Source: Dipteris shenzhenensis
Lineage: Eukaryota; Polypodiophyta; Polypodiopsida; Gleicheniales
Assembly: GCA_047967505.1 (NCBI GenBank)
Contig: CM106541.1
Direction: 5' to 3' (one strand)
DNA length: 64,000 nt
Positions 58,330 through 64,000 of the stretch are shown piece by piece. Position numbers and translations under genes: made by a program. The stretch's first letter is position 1. Every line of letters begins with the position of its first letter. Below the pieces are notes generated by a model. The model saw only the letters and a list, made by a program, of their open reading frames with translations. It searched no databases and had not been told where the DNA came from.

Positions 58330-59050
58330 ATTTGCATCTTTACTATCATTATTGAAGATTTACATGATGATGCAATGGAGTGGCTTAAATACGATGATTT
58401 AGTGGAAATTCTTTTGGGTTCTCATCCCCCATTTTCCTTTCTTGAAGTGTGGGTTAGAAACAATAGGTTTCATATATTCCTTTGTGTCTTACAAAAAAAA
58501 ATTTGTATCATGCTAGCCTTGAGAGTTCTAAGCAAGAGTAAGGTGAAGACCATGGACATGTATCTTGCACCATTTGTGGATGAGCTCCAAGGTTGTGGCA
58601 AGGCACTCAGATGTATGTATTTCCATGACCCATTGGAAATAGAGACCTAATGTTACAAGGGTTTTATTGTGTACCATGTGTGACTATCTGAGGTTACACA
58701 ATTGTGCAAGTCTAAGAGTGAAACAAAATTATGATTGTCCATTTTGTGAAGTTACCATTCTGCACATCTTGGAAAAATGGTGTATTAAAACCATCAAAAG
58801 TATTTTCCTATAGATCATCCCTACTTATTGGTGAGACTAATATGACAAAAAGCACTTAAGTGTGGAATGGCATGATCCTACCACATTGACACCTCCACAT
58901 GGCATGGAAAAGCTTTCTGTTTCCTACACCCTTCCTTACTAGGGAAACATTTAAAAGTCAAGTATCTTTTGGATATGATGCACATATTGAAAATGTTTCT
59001 AAAAGCTTGTGAAAGCATGTAGTAGGAGATAAAGAGAATTGGAAACACTA
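58330..59050 (+). pseudogene. CACTA-type (TNP2, Transposase_21) transposase remnant
   Basis: Cut-and-paste transposase of the En/Spm (CACTA) group. The 91-codon frame 58375-58650 gives MEWLKYDDLVEILLGS, then KTMDMYLAPFVDELQG, matching the Y-L-x-P-L-x-x-E-L-x-x-L segment of TNP2. After a frameshift comes VLLCTMCDYLRL...LRVKQNYDCPFCE (about 58,650-58,755), matching the family's LLWTIxDYPGYGxLSG...CPxC zinc motif. A later piece has IDHPYLL, where the family has NHPYR. Stops and frameshifts show it is dead. Element ends (CACTA) were not located. Confidence 0.6.
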
Positions 59051-62000
59051 CTCGTGAAGCAAATTAGTCTAAGATGTCAAGTAGTTCATGCTAAACTTGC
59101 CGTAGGAGATCATAAGGAAGAGTTTGATGTCAAAATAGACTGACATTATAGGTTTTCCAAATATGGAGGATAATTCTACTCTCAAGAGGTGCAGAGTTAG
59201 ATCGTGGAGTTGTTTAGTTTGCCTTTGTCACCAAGAAGGACTCATTTCCAAGTTAGAAGAATATGGATGTGCACTTTCCTACATGGTGGTCTGGCTTGTT
59301 CTATGGCTAGTGTAAGAAGGCATTAAGGACCAAACCGTACCCACTCGCATAATCCAAATGTCAAGGGAGTGATTAGGAGCACATGCTCTCCAAGCCTTTT
59401 TGAACGTCTCTAAACATATTGGCTGCTAGGTTGATTAAAAAAATCATTGCAAGGCAACCTTGTTAAGCCCTTGCCCTTAGCATTCACCCAACCCTATAAA
59501 TCCAAAGGCCATTAGTGGATGTGGCTAATCAACCAATCAAACCCATAGTTGCATTAAGGAATCTATGTTCCCTTCTTGAAAGATTGAAGGGAGTTGTCAA
59601 TACTAGAGTTCTAACGAATCGTCTAGCACAGTGATCCCATATAGAATTCCATGCATCCATCCCTCAATTGTTGAGAAATTCGGATAGTCTCAGGCTAATT
59701 TGGAAGGTGCAACCTAATTTATTAAGGGCCACTTGTTCACCTAGATATTCATCTTCAAGGATCTCTCACTTGTCAATTGAGAGGCTCTGTCTGATTTACA
59801 ATCACCAAAGAATGTCTTCCAAATAGGATCTATCTTCTCTCAATGATGAAGTTTAACTTAAAAAATAGACATGAGGATTTCTTGCCATTTGAGTGTACCT
59901 TGTGAAAAGTCAAGTGCGTACCATAATTGAAAAATGTGCAATTTGAGTATCCACTTTAGAGTATAAATTGTCGCACTTAGCTTTGAATCGCTCACGCTAG
60001 AATTCAAGGGGGTTTGGGTGTGAAGTGGTTCTCCATTGTTCATCTCTCCCTCTTCCACTTTGTGTGAGCTTCTTTGTGACATCATATTAGAGATTATCTT
60101 CCCTTCTTTCTTCCTCCATTTCTTGCCTTCATAAGCTTTCTTCCTAGGCATCTCCTTTAATGAGTTGAGTCTCTTCCAAAGTTTGTGCATCCCATCCTTG
60201 TTTATTGGTCATTGAGCATTAGTCGACTATAGCAGCTATTTAGTTATACATCTCTATATGAGTAACAACTCAATCACCTATTGCACTGTTGTTATCTCAA
60301 TTATATGCCAGCAATATAAAACTTGGACTTTTACATGCTTGGGACAATTTGTTTGCAACGAACATCAGCATACAAGCAACAATAAAGGCAATAGCTATCT
60401 ACTAATTATATTACCAAAATACTTAGTGACACACGAAATTTTTTATGGAGAAGATCATCGAAAGGCATTTTTCCATTGTGTGTTCTACCAGAAGGAGCTA
60501 TATGTGGTGGTGGTGTATCCCCATTTTCGCCATCTAAAAGCCTTGTGGAGATTTACATCATTTTTGTGCTTCTAATGGTTGGGTGCTGGTGAATCCGCCA
60601 CTATTTTTTGCTTGTCTGAAGACATGTATTTCTGAAAGGGGAAATTCAAAATTTTGAGGAATTAGAAATTTTGGAATTGTGATTGGTTAGGTTCATGGCC
60701 AACCAAAATCAACAAGTGGAGTGCATGTCATGGGAGTGAGCATTGTTCATATTGTGGTGCTCTCTGGCGGTGCTTGTTGCGATGGGTTATGGCACTATTA
60801 GCAACAATTTGCATGGAAGAGGTATTGTTTGTGGATTGTTTCTCTGGTGCTCCAGCGAGACATGCAATGGGTGCTATGGTGTTCTCTCCCTGTGATTCTG
60901 TTCTAGTGTCCTATAAAAGTTATTGTAATGGGTTGTGGTATTGTTTAGTCATTCGCTGAGCAAAACACACCGATGGAATTGAGTGGACCATTCTATGTTA
61001 GTGACACACATGCACAGGCTACTTCTGTAGATTCTTTGTGTGCTCGTGTATTTTGGGTCTTAATTATATAACAGCGTTCTTAGTCGAGGACTTAGCCAAG
61101 CATTTCTAGGTGCCGATTATATAGCAGTGTTTCTGGTCCAAGATTTGGCCATTGCATGCACTTCGATTCTCATTTGCTGAGTGTTGTTTTTGTTGTCATA
61201 CATCCATGGCCCATCTTGAGTTCTCAACCAGGCACAAGGAGCATGAATTTTGGGTGAGGTGATGGCATTGTGGACTCTATACTCTTCTTAACAAAATTAG
61301 AGAAGAAATTTTGCAAGAAAGTTAAGGGAACGACTATGTGAGCGTCAATGCATGGTATATACCCTTGATCTTCCATGAGCGTTTCGTGTTGATTTAGTGG
61401 TTACTCAAGCTCATGCTGATTGAATTAGTGACATTTGCAGGTGATATGCCTCTAAAGACCATTGAAGGTGAGACCTTTGAAGGGGATACATTGATGCATA
61501 GGATCACCCAAGAAAGTTCAAGGAAGAATTTCCTATAGATGGTCGTATAGGTACCCGTCCACTCTATTCCTTTAATCATCATCGCTCCGTGTATTAGGCA
61601 AGTATACTTGTATGGTCTTTATTTATTTCATTGCTTGGAATATTCACCATGCTATAGCTTTGAGTACCCCTATACTTTTGATGGAGTGGGGTAAGGCACC
61701 CAAGGAAGGAGGCTTGTCCAATAGGTATGGGATATCAAAAACTATGAAAATTTTGCTTAAGAAGGCATTTTAGGAGGCCACCAAAGAAGTGTGCCAAAGG
61801 TACTAGGATTGTCACAAGATTTTTTTGGGATTCGTATCATAGGGCAAATATAATGACCACCTTCTTGCTCTATAGGTTTCTTCTATTCAAACCCTAGACT
61901 ATACATGCACTGCTACACTTATACTCATTGCTCTTATAATTTGACCCTAGAATTAGATTTTTCTTTGTCCCATTATACTGACAATCAGACACTTTGTAGA

Positions 62001-62241
62001 TGAATATTTTCAACTTGTTTTGAGTTAAACTTTTTTGGAAGTTACATATTTTGGTGGATTAGTTCTTATACAAACTTTGAGACATTTTGCTGAGCAGGAT
62101 TGTCGGGTGCTCTGTAATAAAATTCAAAGATTCGTACATTAAGCTGTGAACATTTACTAATGTTATTGATTGCTTTTGTTGTCATTATTGAGGGTTGTAG
62201 AGGGAGGGTCACCAATCCATTTCTGGATGATCCTCACTAAC
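59051..62241. other. No gene recognised
   Basis: Mostly unassigned AT-rich DNA. A basic, Lys-rich 110-residue - strand frame (59858-60190) and a 105-residue + frame (60258-60575) have no domain I recognise. The left part may be more of the CACTA element. Confidence 0.35.
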
Positions 62242-62520
62242 TCAGTCCTTTGTCTCAAACACTGTAGTCCAAAAATGACTAGTAAGTTTAACATCCATGT
62301 TTGACACTATGGATCTGGGTAATCCATGCAGGTGAAATATATGTTTAATAAACAAATATGCCATCTTGGAAAGACGATCAACCACCACAAGGATAGAATC
62401 ATATCCACCTTGTGTCGTAGGAAGACCTACAATAAAGTCCATGGAAATGCTCTCCCACCTACCTAGTGGCATTTCCAAGGGCTATAAAAGTTCGAGTGGC
62501 TTCACCCGTTCTGCAGAAGA
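62242..62520 (-). pseudogene. Ty3/Gypsy integrase core fragment
   Basis: On the - strand: PLEMPLGRWESISMDFIVGL with the first catalytic Asp, GGYDSILVVVDRLSKMAY, then directly HLHGLPRSIVSNMDVKLTSHFW with the second Asp. The roughly 25 residues normally between LSKMAHF and the RLHGxP motif are missing, an internal in-frame deletion. The catalytic Glu is beyond the break at 62242. Isolated, no LTRs found. Confidence 0.8.
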
Positions 62521-63689
62521 GGGATGGAGGCCTGCTATTGGCTAGGCACTTTTCTCAATACCTCCTGCACCCAAGTGGCCAAAGGAGTCCAAAATTTTTC
62601 CTTAAACTCAAATGATCACCCATGTGCACTTCTTGCCTCATGACCAGCACCGAATGCATTTCCACTGCATTTCCCTTGCATGGAAATAGGTCATGCGAAG
62701 GACTTCTATCTCACCTAATTACTGGGAAGCAACAGTGTGATCTATGTAGAGCTTATATCTTTCATAATTACTGGGATGTGATCCTTATGCTGTGATCTAT
62801 ACAAAGCTTGTATCTTAACTAATAACAAGGATGCAATCATTGTGGTGTGTCGTTATAGAATATTTTTCTCAACAAATGGGTTGCATTTGGTAGTAGTCAT
62901 GTAATTAGCAATGAGATTTATGGTTCAAGGTAGATTTGGTACCTAGACGCTTGAGGCTTGACCCCCAAGTCTGGTTTCCCATATCAGTGAACGTATGTTG
63001 TCACTATATATGTAGTGCAAACCAAGAGCTTTATTAAAGATTCATATGAAGATGCCTAAGATAGGGCATAGGAATCTACCTTGCACTAATGAGTGTTACA
63101 AAAACGAGTTTGTGTAGCAATTCAACTTTTTGCATGTTTTGTCGATAAGGCTAGGTGACCTTCGCTAGGGCCCCAAATCCCAAAATTGCTCATATGGTTT
63201 CTTGTATAGACTTATAGAATGCATTGCTTGCTTTAGGATAAGGAGTACATGGAAAAAAATTCAATATCATTTCAATTTAATTTTAACTTCATTAACCCAA
63301 GAGGAGGAATACATTAGAAAAAGGATAAGGGTGGATCATTGTTGCATTTGTGAGGAATTTTATATCTAAGAGTCCATTCATGACACTATCCTTGCAATGA
63401 AATAATGCATGTTCATGTGACTTTATGTTGTCATAATTCTTTAAGCAAAATCATTGCAATTTCTTAATATCCATGATTGCGTTTTGTGTGAACTTTCAGT
63501 GAGCAAGCAATCATTAAATAAGAAAGAACATGATGAAGACACTTAGAACATGATGACAAGGCTTTGTCAAGTGCACCCTCAAAAGACAAACATAGTGATA
63601 AGCCTCCTTTGCAAAGCATTGACTACAATCCTCAGTGTGAGTTCAATTGCCACCAATTTTCCTTTGAGGTATAGCATAGCAAGGCACTA
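62521..63689. other. No gene recognised
   Basis: AT-rich. Contains a possible upstream part of each flanking Gypsy remnant but no readable domain. Confidence 0.35.
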
Positions 63690-64000
63690 CAAGAGGTCTA
63701 ATAGATGCTAGAAGTTTGAAGATTTAATGCAACTTCTTCCCACAAATCCAACAATGGAGGTTAGCCTTCATAGGTCCATTGAATGTTGCTATGTACCCAG
63801 GAATAAGTACATCGTGGTGGAAACCGACTACTTCACCAAATGGGCAAAGCAAAAGCTTTGAGGGATAACATTGCATGAAGCATGACAAGATTCTTGTATG
63901 AGAATATCATATGCAAGTCTAGGGTCCTAATTGAAATCATGTTGAATCAAGGAGTTCACTTCATCAATTCAATAATACAAATCATGATGAAGAATTCTTG
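63690..64000 (+). pseudogene. Second Gypsy integrase fragment, cut by the window end
   Basis: Frames on the + strand give LAFIGPLNV, then RNKYIVVETDYFTKWAK (family: YIxVATDYFTKWxEA), then RFLYENIICKSRV and NQGVHFIN (family: DxGxxF, catalytic Asp lost). It belongs to a different Gypsy lineage from the 62.2-kb fragment (TDYFTKW against VDRLSKM) and lies on the opposite strand. It continues past 64,000. Confidence 0.7.

Overview
This is nuclear DNA from a land plant. It carries two intact intron-containing plant genes (the mitotic APC/C activator CDC20 and the plastid protein fibrillin 5), and the rest is AT-rich, repeat-laden DNA full of decayed transposable elements of plant types (Copia, Gypsy, L1-like LINE, Helitron, CACTA). 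Long gene-poor stretches, many kinds of decayed element and a possible second kind of PIF1-bearing element would suit a large non-seed-plant genome such as a fern, but that placement is only an impression. There is no prokaryotic, organellar or viral gene arrangement.

Layout. 0-3.4 kb: CDC20 on the + strand, six exons, with a perfect mitosis-specific (MSA) promoter motif upstream. 3.4-9.3 kb: dispersed and tandem direct duplications, including a 933-bp unit in two tandem copies, followed by a dinucleotide-repeat block. 9.6-11.8 kb: broken endonuclease-like (-) and PIF1-helicase-like (+) reading frames. About 13.9 kb: a perfect initiator-Met tRNA primer binding site from an LTR element. 17.5-19.5 kb: remains of an L1-like LINE (-). 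22.9-27.3 kb: a decayed Helitron (-), with an unrecognised two-exon coding fragment on one side and a kinase-like fragment on the other. 28.2-28.7 kb: an OTU-protease-like remnant. 33.8-37.9 kb: a second LINE (-) with a recognisable 3' tail. 39.4-48.2 kb: a Gypsy element (-) with two insertions, a complete Copia element (40,711-46,055, 5-bp target duplication) and a + strand fragment of a CrRLK1L/FERONIA-type receptor kinase. 49.3-51.2 kb: fibrillin 5 on the - strand, seven exons. 52-57.3 kb: minisatellites, a long compound microsatellite and two perfect long inverted repeats. 58.3-59.1 kb: a CACTA (TNP2-type) transposase relic. 62.2-64 kb: two unrelated Gypsy integrase fragments, one running off the window end.

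How it works together. The two host genes act independently: CDC20 in spindle-checkpoint and anaphase control in the nucleus and cytoplasm, fibrillin 5 in plastids. No operon-like or new multigene system was found. The most informative structures are the nested transposon history at 39-48 kb, the host kinase fragment inside a Gypsy reverse transcriptase, the possible gene fragments beside the Helitron, and the 933-bp tandem unit that contains a hammerhead-like sequence. Exon structures were derived by hand from splice-site consensus, reading phase and family homology, without transcript data.
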